Shown: one piece after another, positions 53,264 through 62,917 of the stretch | Layout: every line of letters begins with the position of its first letter | Numbering within the stretch: position 1 is the first letter of the stretch | Source: DATAUD01 sp036501665 | GTDB taxonomy: Bacteria; Verrucomicrobiota; Verrucomicrobiia; Limisphaerales; Palsa-1400 | DNA length: 64,000 nucleotides | Assembly (NCBI GenBank): GCA_036501665.1 | Contig: DASXZW010000046.1 | Location: forward strand, 54,380-118,379 | Direction of reading: 5' to 3' | Program-made: the position numbers and the translations under genes | The notes under the pieces: model-generated | Database searches by the model: none | Seen by the model: only the letters and a program-made list of their open reading frames with translations | What the model was told of the DNA's origin: nothing

Positions 53264-54739
53264 ATGAAAATGAGATATTTATTGACGTTAGTGCCGGCGA
53301 TCTTTTTTGCGGCGGACATTGCTGTCACTGCTGAGGAAACCGACGCGACTTCGAGTCTTGCCGAAACCGTTCCGAGCAACGGAATAGTTCTGAATTTTCA
53401 GGAGGCTCCCTTCAGCACGGTGCTCAATTATCTTAGCGCGAAGGCGGGATTTATTATTGTCTATGACGCCGATTTGAAGGGCACCATTTCGGTTGTCGCC
53501 AAACAGCCGATTGGGACGAATGAGATTGTCGGATTGCTGAACGAACAATTGAGCAAGAATAATTTAACTTCCATCCTCGAAGGGCGAACTTTGCGGATCA
53601 TGGATTCCGAGCGCGCGAAAACCTACGCGTCAACACCGATAAAAGTGGCCGCCAAACCGAATCAGACAGGCACGACGGACAGAATCGTCACGGAGATTCT
53701 TCCTGTCAATACTCTTAAACCGGCGCAATTGGTCAAAGACCTCGAAACGCTGATTCCCAAGACGGCGACCGTGACCGCGAATGAGGCCGGCGGCGCGATT
53801 ATTATGACGGCCCCGGAGCGCGACATTCATCGCATTTCGGAAATCATCAACGCGCTGGACAGTTCCTCTGTTTCTGATGTTGAAGTGTTTCCCTTGCGAT
53901 TTGCTGATGCCAAATCTGTGGCGAGTGAGCTGAAGGACATTTTCCAAACTGCGGATTCAGATGTGACGCGCGCAGGCTCTCGGAATAATTTTGGGGGACC
54001 GGGTGGGCCTTTTGGCGGCCCTCCCGGATTTCCCGGCGGTGGCGGAGGCGAAAACAACGAAAGCGGTTCCAAGAATGGAGCGGCCCACGCGGTATTTGTT
54101 TCGGATGATCAAATGAACGCTGTTGTCGCGAGCGCGCCGCCTGATTATATGCGCACGGTTACGAACGTGATTGCCCAATTGGACAAGCCGAGTGATGAAG
54201 TCACCGAGATACGAGTTTTCAAATTGAAACACGCTGATCCTACTGAAGTCGCCAGCGAGTTGGGCGATTTATTTCAGTCGAGCAGCACGAGTTCTGATCA
54301 GAACAATCGTACGATGGGATTTCAGTTTGGCCCGTTCCCGCCAATGATGCAAAATTCCGGCAACTCAAGCCAGAGCACGCGCATGAAACGCCAATCGACT
54401 GTGACCGCCGTGGCTGATCGACGCTCTCAATCTGTTGTTGTCACGGCGTCAAAGAATTCGATGGGCCAAATCAAGCAATTGATTGCCTCGTTAGATGAAG
54501 GCAATCGAGGCGTGACCCATGTTGTCGCGTACAACCTTGAAGCCGCCGACGCATCTGCTGTGCAGTTGACGCTTACCGGACTTTTCCAGAGCCAGGGTTC
54601 AACTTCTTCTTCCCAGAACGAGTCAGCGTTAGTCGCGCGCATGCAAGCCAATAACAACAGTCAATCCAGCGCGACATCGTCAACAACATCGGGATTCGGC
54701 GGCGCTTCGAGAGGCACGACGGGTTCAACCGGGCAGTAA
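53264..54739 (+). CDS. Secretin N-domain protein lacking the pore domain
   Basis: 491 residues. A signal peptide is followed by an N0-like domain (VLNFQEAPFSTVLNYLSAKAGFIIVYDADLKGTISVVAKQPI) and successive KH-like N1-N3 domains, each seen as ILPVNTLKPAQLVKDLETLIP, FPLRFADAKSVASELKDIF, FKLKHADPTEVASELGDLF and YNLEAADASAVQLTLTGLF. Gly/Ser/Asn-rich linkers separate them. GspD secretins continue into a C-terminal beta-barrel pore; here the frame ends in a Ser/Gly tail instead. The ATG at 53264 has GGAGGTG upstream. It may be a periplasmic scaffold or adaptor rather than a pore. Confidence 0.8.
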   Translation: MKMRYLLTLVPAIFFAADIAVTAEETDATSSLAETVPSNGIVLNFQEAPFSTVLNYLSAKAGFIIVYDADLKGTISVVAKQPIGTNEIVGLLNEQLSKNNLTSILEGRTLRIMDSERAKTYASTPIKVAAKPNQTGTTDRIVTEILPVNTLKPAQLVKDLETLIPKTATVTANEAGGAIIMTAPERDIHRISEIINALDSSSVSDVEVFPLRFADAKSVASELKDIFQTADSDVTRAGSRNNFGGPGGPFGGPPGFPGGGGGENNESGSKNGAAHAVFVSDDQMNAVVASAPPDYMRTVTNVIAQLDKPSDEVTEIRVFKLKHADPTEVASELGDLFQSSSTSSDQNNRTMGFQFGPFPPMMQNSGNSSQSTRMKRQSTVTAVADRRSQSVVVTASKNSMGQIKQLIASLDEGNRGVTHVVAYNLEAADASAVQLTLTGLFQSQGSTSSSQNESALVARMQANNNSQSSATSSTTSGFGGASRGTTGSTGQ

Positions 54740-54815
54740 TCAACGGCAGAATTTCATTGAGCGCGTTGCGACGGCGAGCCTTGTCCAGAGGGCGCGGGCT
54801 TTGTAGTCTTGGCTG

Positions 54816-56339
54816 GTGAGCGACCCCACGCCGCGCAAGACGCGACCGCTGCTTGCACGCGATGTGCAGGTTTATCGCCTATGCGAAGACCTGACGGAAT
54901 CGCTGATTTATCCGATGGCGGTTTTGAGTCCGTGGGCTTTCGGCACGACGGACGGTTGGGCGATGTGGGTGATGAACGGCGCGGGTTACGCGCTCGGCTT
55001 GCTGGTGCTGGCGAAGTTGTTGATCCGCTGGTTCAAAGGCTATCGACCGTTGCGATGGGACCGGAGGGAAACCCCAACCCGCCGAAAACTCATTTCGACG
55101 CTTGCGGGGATGACGATTGCGATTCCCATTTATTGCCTGATCGGGGCGATTAACGCGCGCGCGACGTATCAACCCGACATGCTTGGGTTTGATTATCACG
55201 AATATATAAAATGGTTGCCGACTTCGTTTGATAGCGCGAATACGTGGTTTGTGTTTTGGTGTTCGGCGGCGCTTGCGTGTTCGTTCTGGGCGATTCGTGA
55301 TTGGTTGCTGGGCAAAACTGCCGCCGAGGAACGCGCTGAACGGGTGAAACTGGACTTGACACCGGACGAAGCGCCGCTGCTTCCCGGTCGATGGCGGCGT
55401 TTGTTGTGGGTGCTGACAATCAACGGCGGGTTGCTTGGCGTGGAGGGAATTATTCAGCGACTGGCCAATTGCCCGAAACTTCTCTTCATGGTGTTGCCGA
55501 CGGTGCATCAAACCGCTGATACGCAGTTCGGCCCTTACGCGTACCGATCCAGCGCCGCGCAGTATTTTAATTTGCTTTGGCCGGTCAGCCTTGGGTTTTG
55601 GCGTCTTTTACAAAGAGGCGGTGAAGCGGGGCGGAACTCGCGGCCATTCGCGTTGATTTGCGCTTCGATCATGGCGGCTTGTCCGATCATTTCAACGACA
55701 CGCGGCGGCGCGCTTGTTTCTTTTGCCTTGCTGGCATTGGCGACATTTTTTATCGCGATAACGCCGGACCGCGCGGAGGCGACTGCGCAAGGAGAGCGAG
55801 CGGGCGTTAAAGGTTCGAATCGGCTGCGGACGGGTTTGGCGTTGGGGATTTTTTTGATTGGGTCGCTGGCGTTGGGAATTCTTCTTGGGTGGAAAACGCT
55901 GAAGCCGCGGATGGCGCAAATTTCCGAGGGGTACGATTACCGCGAGCGGATGTATCAGAACGCAGCGCCGATGGCGGCGGATTATCCGGTTTATGGAATC
56001 GGGCCGGGAGCTTTTGTGCATGTGTTCCAGCTTTATCGTGTGGCGACGAGCACTTACTGGCCGCCGGAACTTCATAATGACTGGCTGGAGGCGCGGATCA
56101 GTTTTGGGTGGGTGGGGAGTGGGATGATTTTGGGGGCGTTGTTGGTATTGGAGATATCAGGATTTTCCTACGGGGGGATTTTTGGGCATTGGCGATTTGG
56201 GGTGATGCTGGGGCTGGCGATGGGGGGGTGCATGGTTCATGCGCTGTTTGATTTTCCGTTCCAGATTTATTCGGTGGTGTTTTTATTCTTGATATGGTGC
56301 GCGATGGCGGGGTGTCTTTCGCGAAAACCTGCGACATAG
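54816..56339 (+). CDS. O-antigen ligase-like polytopic membrane protein
   Basis: 507 residues with a GTG start and about ten membrane segments. The large periplasmic loop and the motif YGIGPGAFVHVFQLYRV followed by PPELHNDWLEARISFGWVG match the WaaL/O-antigen ligase superfamily (Wzy_C), enzymes that transfer glycans to lipid A-core or proteins. The catalytic His would be in HNDWLE. Its target polymer is unknown. It follows the secretin-N gene by 76 bases on the same strand. Confidence 0.8.
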   Translation: MSDPTPRKTRPLLARDVQVYRLCEDLTESLIYPMAVLSPWAFGTTDGWAMWVMNGAGYALGLLVLAKLLIRWFKGYRPLRWDRRETPTRRKLISTLAGMTIAIPIYCLIGAINARATYQPDMLGFDYHEYIKWLPTSFDSANTWFVFWCSAALACSFWAIRDWLLGKTAAEERAERVKLDLTPDEAPLLPGRWRRLLWVLTINGGLLGVEGIIQRLANCPKLLFMVLPTVHQTADTQFGPYAYRSSAAQYFNLLWPVSLGFWRLLQRGGEAGRNSRPFALICASIMAACPIISTTRGGALVSFALLALATFFIAITPDRAEATAQGERAGVKGSNRLRTGLALGIFLIGSLALGILLGWKTLKPRMAQISEGYDYRERMYQNAAPMAADYPVYGIGPGAFVHVFQLYRVATSTYWPPELHNDWLEARISFGWVGSGMILGALLVLEISGFSYGGIFGHWRFGVMLGLAMGGCMVHALFDFPFQIYSVVFLFLIWCAMAGCLSRKPAT

Positions 56340-56405
56340 CGGATTCTTTTTGACTGAGGTCTGTCCGTGGTGTATGATCGCGACCAAAACTCAAGGATGC
56401 AGTGA

Positions 56406-59400
56406 ATGAAAACCAACTCATTTGCAGGTTCAAACAACGTGGGAAAGCCATTGCGGTTTTGCATGGCCATCATGCTCGCCATGGCGTTTCCCGCTGTTTT
56501 GGCAGCACAATCGCTGGCGATTTTCGATCAGCCGCAGAGCCAGTCGGTTTGGGGTGGGACCGATGTAAGCTTGTCCGTGACCGTGACAGGCAATGGAGAA
56601 ACGGCAATTCTTCCGAGAATTGATTCCGGCACCCTGCGATTATGGCTGAAAGCCGATGCCGGCGTCGTTTCCAATTCCGCTGGCTTGGTTTCTCAGTGGC
56701 AGGACCAATCAGGCAACGCTAATCATGCCTTTCAATCGGACTCCACTCATCAACCGGCGTTGGTTTTTCCGGCTGGGATTAATGGTCTGGCCGCGATCCG
56801 ATTCAACGGAATCCTGGGCAATGTCAACTTCATGCAAGGATCAGGAGACGTCGGAGTTTCCAATGCAATGACTACTTTTTCTGTAATCAATGCGTTCACC
56901 AGCACCAATTACGTCAATATGGCCTGGTTGATTGGCGCGCCTGCCAGGTTTGGGTTTGACCGAAGTGAAGCCGACTACAATGGCGCGAGAGCTTTTACTG
57001 TCTGGGGCGACGGTTTCACCTCCCCGTTTATCATCCCCACAAACACTTACCGCATTTGGGGCGATCGGATTGATACAAACCTGTCCACGATTGAGCTTTT
57101 CGATGCAACGCTCACCGGAGCGACCAATTTTAGTTCCGCGATGCCTTTCGCGGGTGCGCCGGCACCCGGGTATTTTGTCGGCGGGCTGGACCCAGCCGTG
57201 TCATCGGGCTGGAATTTTGATGGCGATATTGCGGAGTGGATTGTCTATCAAGGTTACTTGAGTGAACCGGATCGACTCTCCGTAATGAACTATCTCACTC
57301 AAAAATATTTTCAAGCCGAGGGCCCCGCGCCTGAATATCAATGGCAGTTCAACGGGACTAATATCCTGGGGCAAACGAATTCCTCTCTGATTTTACCGGA
57401 CATCCAATCTAATCAGGCTGGCATATACCGGGTTATCGTCAGCAACCAAAGCGGCTCGATATTCAGTTCCAATGCGGTTGTTGATGTCAAACTAACTCCT
57501 GTCATTGTATCCCAGCCTGCGGATCAGCACGTATTCACCGGTGAGACAGCGTCTTTTTCTGTCGGGGCGATCGGGCCTGTTCCCTTGCAATACCAATGGA
57601 CATTTGATGGCACCAATTTGCCGGGCGCGACAGACTCGTCCTTGATCATCAGCAACGCACAACCGTCCAACGCAGGAACGTATTCCGTAATTCTTGGAAC
57701 TGCGCCAAATTTGACGACTAGTTCAAACGTCGTATTAAGCATCTACCCGCTTAACGTGGTCAGCACAAACCTTGACGAAGACAGTTTGCTCATCGCGATG
57801 CAGGCGGGAGGGACAGTTACATTTGCCACAAACGGCGTGTTGATGGTGAGCAACACGATCACAATTTCAAACGATGTGGTTCTCGATGGGATAGGACATT
57901 CTGTTACGATTTCAGGGAACGTGTCGGGGCCGTTGTTTAGCGTTTCGCCGGGAGTAAACTTCACATTGCGAAACTTGACGATGGCAAACGCAACAAACTA
58001 TGGCCCGCCATTAGTGATTCCTCCAGGTATCACGCTTGGGGTGACCGGGGCCGCCTACGGCGGGGCCATTTTTAATCAGGGCGACGTGACTACCGCAAAC
58101 TGCGTCTTTAGCAACATCATGGCGCAGGGCGGAGGATCAATTTATCGGGAGGTCTCTGGTTCTCCAGCCGCTGGCGGCGCAATCTACAATTTGGGCTTCC
58201 TGGCCGTTTCAAACTCGTTTTTTGAAGGAAATTCTGCCAATGGCGGAGGTTCTTTCCAAAGCGGGTCAGGCGGCGCCATATTCAACGATGGTGGCACTCT
58301 TGTCCTCGACACGGTGAGCTTTTTCCACAACACAGCTATTGGATCAGCGCCCGCTGCTGTCCAGCGGGGAGACTACCTAGGAGGACCGGGAGGTGATTCT
58401 TCCGGCGGTGCCATCTCTAGTTCTGGGGGAAATATTTCGGCTTGGAATATCACGGTTGTGAGCAATAGCGCCCTGGGGCAAGGCGCCCAAGTCACCGCGA
58501 CCATCCCCGGTGGTGTATATGACGACGGTCAGGCGGGCGACGCATACGCGGGGGCTTTGTATGTGGGCGGCGGAAACGTTACGATTTCCAACAGTGTTAT
58601 TTCAAATAATTTGGCAGTCGGGGGATCCAGTGGAAACGATTCGGCTGGGCAGGGTCAGGGCGGTGGTATCTACAACGCGGGGTCAACTTTTCTAATTCAA
58701 TGCGATATCATAGGAAATATTGCACAAGGCGGCATCATCGACGGATCTTGGGAAGCTTTTGGCAATTCCTCACCAGGTTCAGGCGGGGGCGTTTACAACG
58801 CAGGAAACATTCAGATTTTTGATTCGTTGCTGTCATCGAATGTAGCGATTGGCGGGGCCGGCGGAATCGGCACTCCGCAACCGGGTGCGGGAGGGGCAAT
58901 TTATAATTCAGGAACCCTCCTCGTTTCAGAAACCACGCTTGCCGAAAACCTCGCCGTTGGCGGGGGGGAAGCTGGCTCAGAAGGGGCTGGGATAGCAAAT
59001 GTTGGGACTGCCCAACTCGAAATCAGTGTCCTCGTGGACAACAAAGCTTTGAACGCCCCTGATCTTGGCGACGGAATCTACAATGCCGGCAATTTAGCGA
59101 CAGACACTAATACATACATTCAAACAAGCGTGTCGGAAGGTGCGCCTGGCACTTACAGTTGGCAAATTAATGGAGCGGCTATCACAAACGCCGAGTTATC
59201 CAGCTTTAGTCTGACAAGTATTAATTTTGGGATCACCGAAATTGCCAGTTTGTTTTCTGCCAGTCCTAGCAACTCTGTGGCCCTTAACGAGATAGTGAAT
59301 TTGGCACCCTCAAACGCACCCGTTTTCGCCATGCAGCCGATGAGCAAATCTGTAACAATTGGAGACTCAGCGGAGCTTGCCGCAGTCGCCATAAGCACCC

Positions 59401-59774
59401 AAGCTCCTACGTACCAATGGAAGTTGAATGGCACCAACGTGGCAGGTGCTACCAGCAATGTCCTAACTCTGTCAGAAGTCCAATTGAAACAAACCGGCAC
59501 TTATACCGTGATCGCCTCTAACTCCTACGGCTCCAGCGTAAGTCAACCTGCCGTTCTGACAGTTCATGGTATCGGTTTAACGACGTTTAACGAAGGAAAT
59601 GGAGTTTGTGTTGTAAATACCGCAGGGGCTTCGATGAATAATTTTATTCTGGAATTTTCCACGGATTTAATCAATTGGCGCCCCATGGCCACAAATCTTC
59701 CACAGCAGTCATTTCTTATCACCAATGTGCTAACGGTTCCCTTCCAATTTTTCCGGGCGGTTGCCGTTCCGTAG
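56406..59774 (+). CDS. Large secreted protein with LamG-like, Ig-like and beta-helix repeats
   Basis: 1122 residues. A signal peptide (CMAIMLAMAFPAVLAAQ) precedes a LamG/jelly-roll-like domain (about 80-310, LRLWLKADAGVVSNSAGLVSQWQDQSG). Two Ig-like domains follow (about 315-455, YQWQFNGTNILGQTNSSLIL, QYQWTFDGTNLPGATDSSLII), then a beta-helix of GGAIFNQGDV/GGAIYNLGFL-type turns (about 520-900) like polymorphic outer-membrane proteins, and a third Ig-like domain (about 1000-1075). The end (FILEFSTDLINWRPMATNL, FFRAVAVP) is a tail typical of Verrucomicrobiota exported proteins. It probably works on the cell surface in adhesion or glycan binding. Confidence 0.85.
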   Translation: MKTNSFAGSNNVGKPLRFCMAIMLAMAFPAVLAAQSLAIFDQPQSQSVWGGTDVSLSVTVTGNGETAILPRIDSGTLRLWLKADAGVVSNSAGLVSQWQDQSGNANHAFQSDSTHQPALVFPAGINGLAAIRFNGILGNVNFMQGSGDVGVSNAMTTFSVINAFTSTNYVNMAWLIGAPARFGFDRSEADYNGARAFTVWGDGFTSPFIIPTNTYRIWGDRIDTNLSTIELFDATLTGATNFSSAMPFAGAPAPGYFVGGLDPAVSSGWNFDGDIAEWIVYQGYLSEPDRLSVMNYLTQKYFQAEGPAPEYQWQFNGTNILGQTNSSLILPDIQSNQAGIYRVIVSNQSGSIFSSNAVVDVKLTPVIVSQPADQHVFTGETASFSVGAIGPVPLQYQWTFDGTNLPGATDSSLIISNAQPSNAGTYSVILGTAPNLTTSSNVVLSIYPLNVVSTNLDEDSLLIAMQAGGTVTFATNGVLMVSNTITISNDVVLDGIGHSVTISGNVSGPLFSVSPGVNFTLRNLTMANATNYGPPLVIPPGITLGVTGAAYGGAIFNQGDVTTANCVFSNIMAQGGGSIYREVSGSPAAGGAIYNLGFLAVSNSFFEGNSANGGGSFQSGSGGAIFNDGGTLVLDTVSFFHNTAIGSAPAAVQRGDYLGGPGGDSSGGAISSSGGNISAWNITVVSNSALGQGAQVTATIPGGVYDDGQAGDAYAGALYVGGGNVTISNSVISNNLAVGGSSGNDSAGQGQGGGIYNAGSTFLIQCDIIGNIAQGGIIDGSWEAFGNSSPGSGGGVYNAGNIQIFDSLLSSNVAIGGAGGIGTPQPGAGGAIYNSGTLLVSETTLAENLAVGGGEAGSEGAGIANVGTAQLEISVLVDNKALNAPDLGDGIYNAGNLATDTNTYIQTSVSEGAPGTYSWQINGAAITNAELSSFSLTSINFGITEIASLFSASPSNSVALNEIVNLAPSNAPVFAMQPMSKSVTIGDSAELAAVAISTQAPTYQWKLNGTNVAGATSNVLTLSEVQLKQTGTYTVIASNSYGSSVSQPAVLTVHGIGLTTFNEGNGVCVVNTAGASMNNFILEFSTDLINWRPMATNLPQQSFLITNVLTVPFQFFRAVAVP

Positions 59775-59856
59775 GTACGGTTGTTTCCAATCTTGGATTT
59801 CGTATGGAACCCATAACGACCGCAGTGGCTCCTTTATCAGATGCTTCAGCCGTCGC

Positions 59857-59974
59857 GCTGGGACTCGTTGTGATCCGACTGATTTCCCGGCGCTGAAGAG
59901 TCAGCACAATATAAGAGATGCACCGCAAAGCGGCGCTGACCGGGCTACTGTCGGGGCATCCCTGCGGGATTCCG
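59857..59974. repeat. Dispersed block, copy A
   Basis: GACTCGTTGTGATCCGACT and ATAAGAGATGCACCGCAA, then CGGCGCTGACCGGGCTACTG and CATCCCTGCGGGATTCC. Copy B at 60944-61043 follows the same order with small changes and one deletion. The end of the block is itself a hairpin (ATCCCTGCGGGAT). Confidence 0.75.
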
Positions 59975-60093
59975 GGATGGGAGGAATGGGAGGGATGGGA
60001 CCAATAGGGGCTGCATGATTCCTAGCAATGCTCTAGCCCTATCCGAGCAGAAGACATTGAACGCAAAGGCGCAGCGCGGCATAGCCACGACCT

Positions 60094-60180
60094 AAATCTT
60101 GAACAGAAGGAAACGAAGGAAACGAAGTGGATAAAATTTTGTCAAGAATGCGCAATTCCTGGCGATAGCACTGCAAAAGG
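60094..60180. repeat. AACAGAAGG-AACGAAG repeat, copy 1
   Basis: GAACAGAAGGAAACGAAG, then GGATAAAATTTTGTCAAGAA and GATAGCACTGCAAAAGG. Related copies are at about 60330-60400 (shorter, diverged) and 63601-63691. A dispersed repeat of unknown type. Confidence 0.65.
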
Positions 60181-60329
60181 TGGATTTTAACAGGAGGGAG
60201 CGGAGAGCACAATGGGACGGGATAAGGTTTTTGACAGGATGCACAGGATTGTCAGGATGGGGAAATGAATCTGTTTTTGCGGGAGGAAGAACTGAGGAAT
60301 TTTACACCGCGCGGCAACCAAAAGCATTT

Positions 60330-60400
60330 CACAGAAGGAAACGAAGTGGATACAATTGTGTCAATAATAACTAGTTGTCAGGAATAGCACTGCAAGGAAG
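60330..60400. repeat. AACAGAAGG-AACGAAG repeat, copy 2
   Basis: CACAGAAGGAAACGAAGTGG, then ATAGCACTGCAAGGAAG. Shorter and more diverged than copy 1. Confidence 0.6.
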
Positions 60401-60487
60401 CCAGGACGCAAAGGTTAAGAATGCTTTTGCCATCGGGGGAGGAATTGAAGGGTGTGATTAAAAGCAGGTGGGACGGATGTGATTCAA

Positions 60488-60625
60488 CCCGTGCCGAAAT
60501 CTCTGCAAAAGCCGCGTTTCCAAAACAATCCAAAGCGGACAAACGCGATTTTCCGAGGATTGTCAAGAATATCGTTTGGAGCAAAATCAAAAAAAGGCGA
60601 CTTTTGCAGAGGTTTGGTGCCGGGT
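60488..60625. repeat. MITE-like inverted-repeat unit
   Basis: The left end (60488-60515: CCGTGCCGAAATCTCTGCAA and on) pairs with the right end (60597-60624) with few mismatches when one strand is reversed. The 138-bp centre has no gene. Only one copy seen. Confidence 0.6.
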
Positions 60626-60789
60626 AGTTGGAAATAGCTGCCCAGACTTGGGGTAGCCCTCTCGGAATCGGGCAACCCCAGGCTGAGTGATTTTCTCCCC
60701 TTTGGGAGAATGAAGGCTTAATTTCAGCCGCTTTTTTATTCGATTCGATTGAAGGTCCGCATCGCAATTTGCTATGATTTTGCCCGGAA

Positions 60790-60843
60790 GAGAAGGGCCT
60801 CCTCTCCCCGGCCCTCTCCTCCACAACCATGTGGAGGAGAGGG
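60790..60843. repeat. Pyrimidine/purine hairpin core of the cheR-type repeat
   Basis: CCTCTCCCCGGCCCTCTCCT and GTGGAGGAGAGGGAG form the same hairpin type as in the 343, 11585 and 39729 elements, but no TTGACACTGC ends are visible, so it is a core fragment or an independent hairpin. Confidence 0.55.
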
Positions 60844-60907
60844 AGTAAAATATATTTATGTGACGGCGATTTTTGGTGGGGCGGCGGTTCTCTTTGTGGG
60901 GGCCAAC

Positions 60908-60928
60908 GGACGCCTCGGCGAGGCGTCC
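60908..60928. repeat. 21-bp palindromic REP-like repeat (copy 3)
   Basis: Same 21 bases as at 50638, followed by CTACC. Directly upstream of block copy B. Confidence 0.8.
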
Positions 60929-60943
60929 CTACCTCAATCGTCC

Positions 60944-61043
60944 CGTTGGGACTCGTTGTGATTCGACTGGTTTCCCGACAATATAAGAGATGCACCGCAA
61001 GGCGGCGCTGACCGGGCTATTGTCGGGCATCCCTGCGGGATTC
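60944..61043. repeat. Dispersed block, copy B
   Basis: Second copy of the 59857 block, about 1.1 kb downstream in the same orientation, with a small internal deletion (the GAAGAGTCAGCAC segment is absent). Confidence 0.75.
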
Positions 61044-61260
61044 CAAAAACCAAATCCTCGGCGTCCATGCACGAGGGCAATCCGGATTGAAAAATGCGAC
61101 TATGTCAGAGGGCAGGCGATTTTCCATGAGCGCATTTATTTAGAGCGTATCCATAATTTTTGCAGCGTGGGAGAGTCGGAAGATGTGATGAATAGGAGGA
61201 ATAGGAGGAATAGGAGGGATGGGGGCTGCGCTTTTCTTTGTGGGATGCCTTGCTGTCAAC

Positions 61261-61281
61261 GGACGCCTCGGCGAGGCGTCC
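61261..61281. repeat. 21-bp palindromic REP-like repeat (copy 4)
   Basis: Same palindrome as at 50638, flanked by CAAC on the left and CTACC on the right. Confidence 0.8.
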
Positions 61282-61636
61282 CTACCGGTCAATTACAAAT
61301 ATGAGCGGTGATTTTCAATGAGCTGAACTATTTGGGTGCGTTTGTCTGGATGCAATTCCAGTGGTGGTGTCATTAAAGAGCATTGGATGAATCCGATGAA
61401 ACATTCTTGGGCGTCGCGGCAGAGACTGTCTCAAAACTCAGAAACGACCTCCAAAAATTTCGAAAAACACCATCAAAACACCCTCGATCAAAATAAAAAT
61501 GCGCCATACCGGAAATGTGGAAGAAGTTTTTTTGACAGTTTTTGGGATTTGGGAGTTTTGAGACAATCTCGGCATGCCGCCCTGCCGGGATTTCGGCTCG
61601 TTGACACTTTTGGAGGCGGCTCGTAGGCTTGGGGGG

Positions 61637-62917
61637 ATGTCGAGGCTGCCTTTTGAGGCGTTTTTAGCTCTCCGTTATTTGCGACCGCGCCGAACTTTTG
61701 TTTCGGTCATCACTGTCATTTCGGTGATCGGCGTTTTGCTGGGGGTGGCGGTTTTGATCATCGTGATTGCGGTGATGAGCGGGTTCGACCAGGAATGGCG
61801 GACGCGCATCCTGGGGTTCAACTCGCACTTGAAGGTTTATTCGGCTTATCGCGATCATCCGCTGACGAATTACGAGAGCATCGCGAAAACGATCCGGGCC
61901 AATCCAAATGTCGTGGGGGTATCGCCGATCATTGGCGGGAAGGTGTTGTTCAAGACGGAGCCGCAGACGGGGACGCCTCACCCGGATGTCGCGTTTTTGT
62001 ACGGGGTTGATCCGGACACGATCGGAAGCGTGAATGTTTTGCCGAAGAGCATTGTCATGGGGAAATTTGATTTGAGCGACAAGGGTTTGGTGGTTGGGCA
62101 GGACATGGCTTCGACGTTGGGGCTGAGTGTCGGGGACCGGCTGGCCGTTTACAAGGAGAGCAACATCGAAAAAATGGCGGCGACTTTTGGCAAGACGAAC
62201 CAAGAGGTTTTTCTGGCGGAAGATTATACGATTCGCGGGATTTTTGACGTTGGTTATCCCGAATACAACAGCTCGATTCTCGTGGCGTCGCTGGAGGATG
62301 CGCGGGAATTGCAGTCGATGCCGGACGATGCGGTGCAGGGGTTGCAGATCAAATTGCGCGATCCGTTTCTGGCGGAAAAGGTGTCGGAAGAATTGACGCA
62401 CACGGTGAAGGACGACGTTTCCATTTATACCTGGCGCCAGGAGAATCCGGCGATTTTTGACGCGCTGGCGGTGGAGAAGAACACGATGTTTTTCGTGCTG
62501 TTTTTTATCGTGATTGTGGCGGCGTTTGGAATTGTGAATTGCCAGATCACGTTTGTTGTTCAGAAGACGCGGGAGATTGGGATTCTTAAATCGATTGGGG
62601 CGACGCAGCAGCAAATCCTGTGGTTGTTTCTGAGCCAGAGCATTGTTGTGGGCGCACTGGGGGTGGGGCTGGGATTTGGGATGGCGATGCTGGCGCTGAC
62701 TTATCGGAATGAGTTTTTGGGATTTTTGCGGCGGACGACGGGGATGGAGTTGGTCCCGGCTTCGGTGTATCAAGTATATGATTTGCCGGTGTCGATTCAA
62801 TGGGGGGACATCGCGATGATTTGCGGGGCGGCGTTTATCACGTGTGTGCTGGCGGGATTATTTCCGGCGTGGAAGGCGAGCCGAATGCAGCCGGTGGAGG
62901 CGCTTCGTTATGGGTGA
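61637..62917 (+). CDS. lolC: LolC/LolE-type lipoprotein-releasing permease
   Basis: 426 residues, ABC permease of the lipoprotein-sorting Lol system. The N-terminal cytoplasmic helix MSRLPFEAFLALRYLRPRR and first membrane helix (VITVISVIGVLLGVAVLIIVIAVMSGF) are typical of LolC/E. The periplasmic domain runs to about 270, and three further helices follow (FFVLFFIVIVAAFGIVNCQITFVV, IVVGALGVGLGFGMAMLAL, IAMICGAAFITCVLAGLFPAW). KTREIGILKSIGATQQQI is the coupling segment. The ATG at 61637 has a G-rich ribosome site. It overlaps the ATPase gene by 8 bases. Confidence 0.9.
   Translation: MSRLPFEAFLALRYLRPRRTFVSVITVISVIGVLLGVAVLIIVIAVMSGFDQEWRTRILGFNSHLKVYSAYRDHPLTNYESIAKTIRANPNVVGVSPIIGGKVLFKTEPQTGTPHPDVAFLYGVDPDTIGSVNVLPKSIVMGKFDLSDKGLVVGQDMASTLGLSVGDRLAVYKESNIEKMAATFGKTNQEVFLAEDYTIRGIFDVGYPEYNSSILVASLEDARELQSMPDDAVQGLQIKLRDPFLAEKVSEELTHTVKDDVSIYTWRQENPAIFDALAVEKNTMFFVLFFIVIVAAFGIVNCQITFVVQKTREIGILKSIGATQQQILWLFLSQSIVVGALGVGLGFGMAMLALTYRNEFLGFLRRTTGMELVPASVYQVYDLPVSIQWGDIAMICGAAFITCVLAGLFPAWKASRMQPVEALRYG

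Larger units (their letters stand above)
59775..61636. other. Repeat-rich gap without supported genes
   Basis: About 1.86 kb holds no frame I trust. It contains a duplicated block (59857-59974 and 60944-61043), two REP palindromes, an AACGAAG repeat, a pyrimidine hairpin and an inverted-repeat unit, each listed separately. Another hairpin, GGGGTAGCCC with GGGCAACCCC, lies at about 60652-60682. Confidence 0.7.

Noticed and set aside
60421..60627. A 68-codon frame in the repeat field
   Set aside because: It spans the inverted-repeat unit at 60488-60625 and is very basic, so probably chance.
61664..62800. A 378-codon minus-strand frame opposite lolC
   Set aside because: Very Arg/His/Gln-rich and antisense to a clear permease gene.
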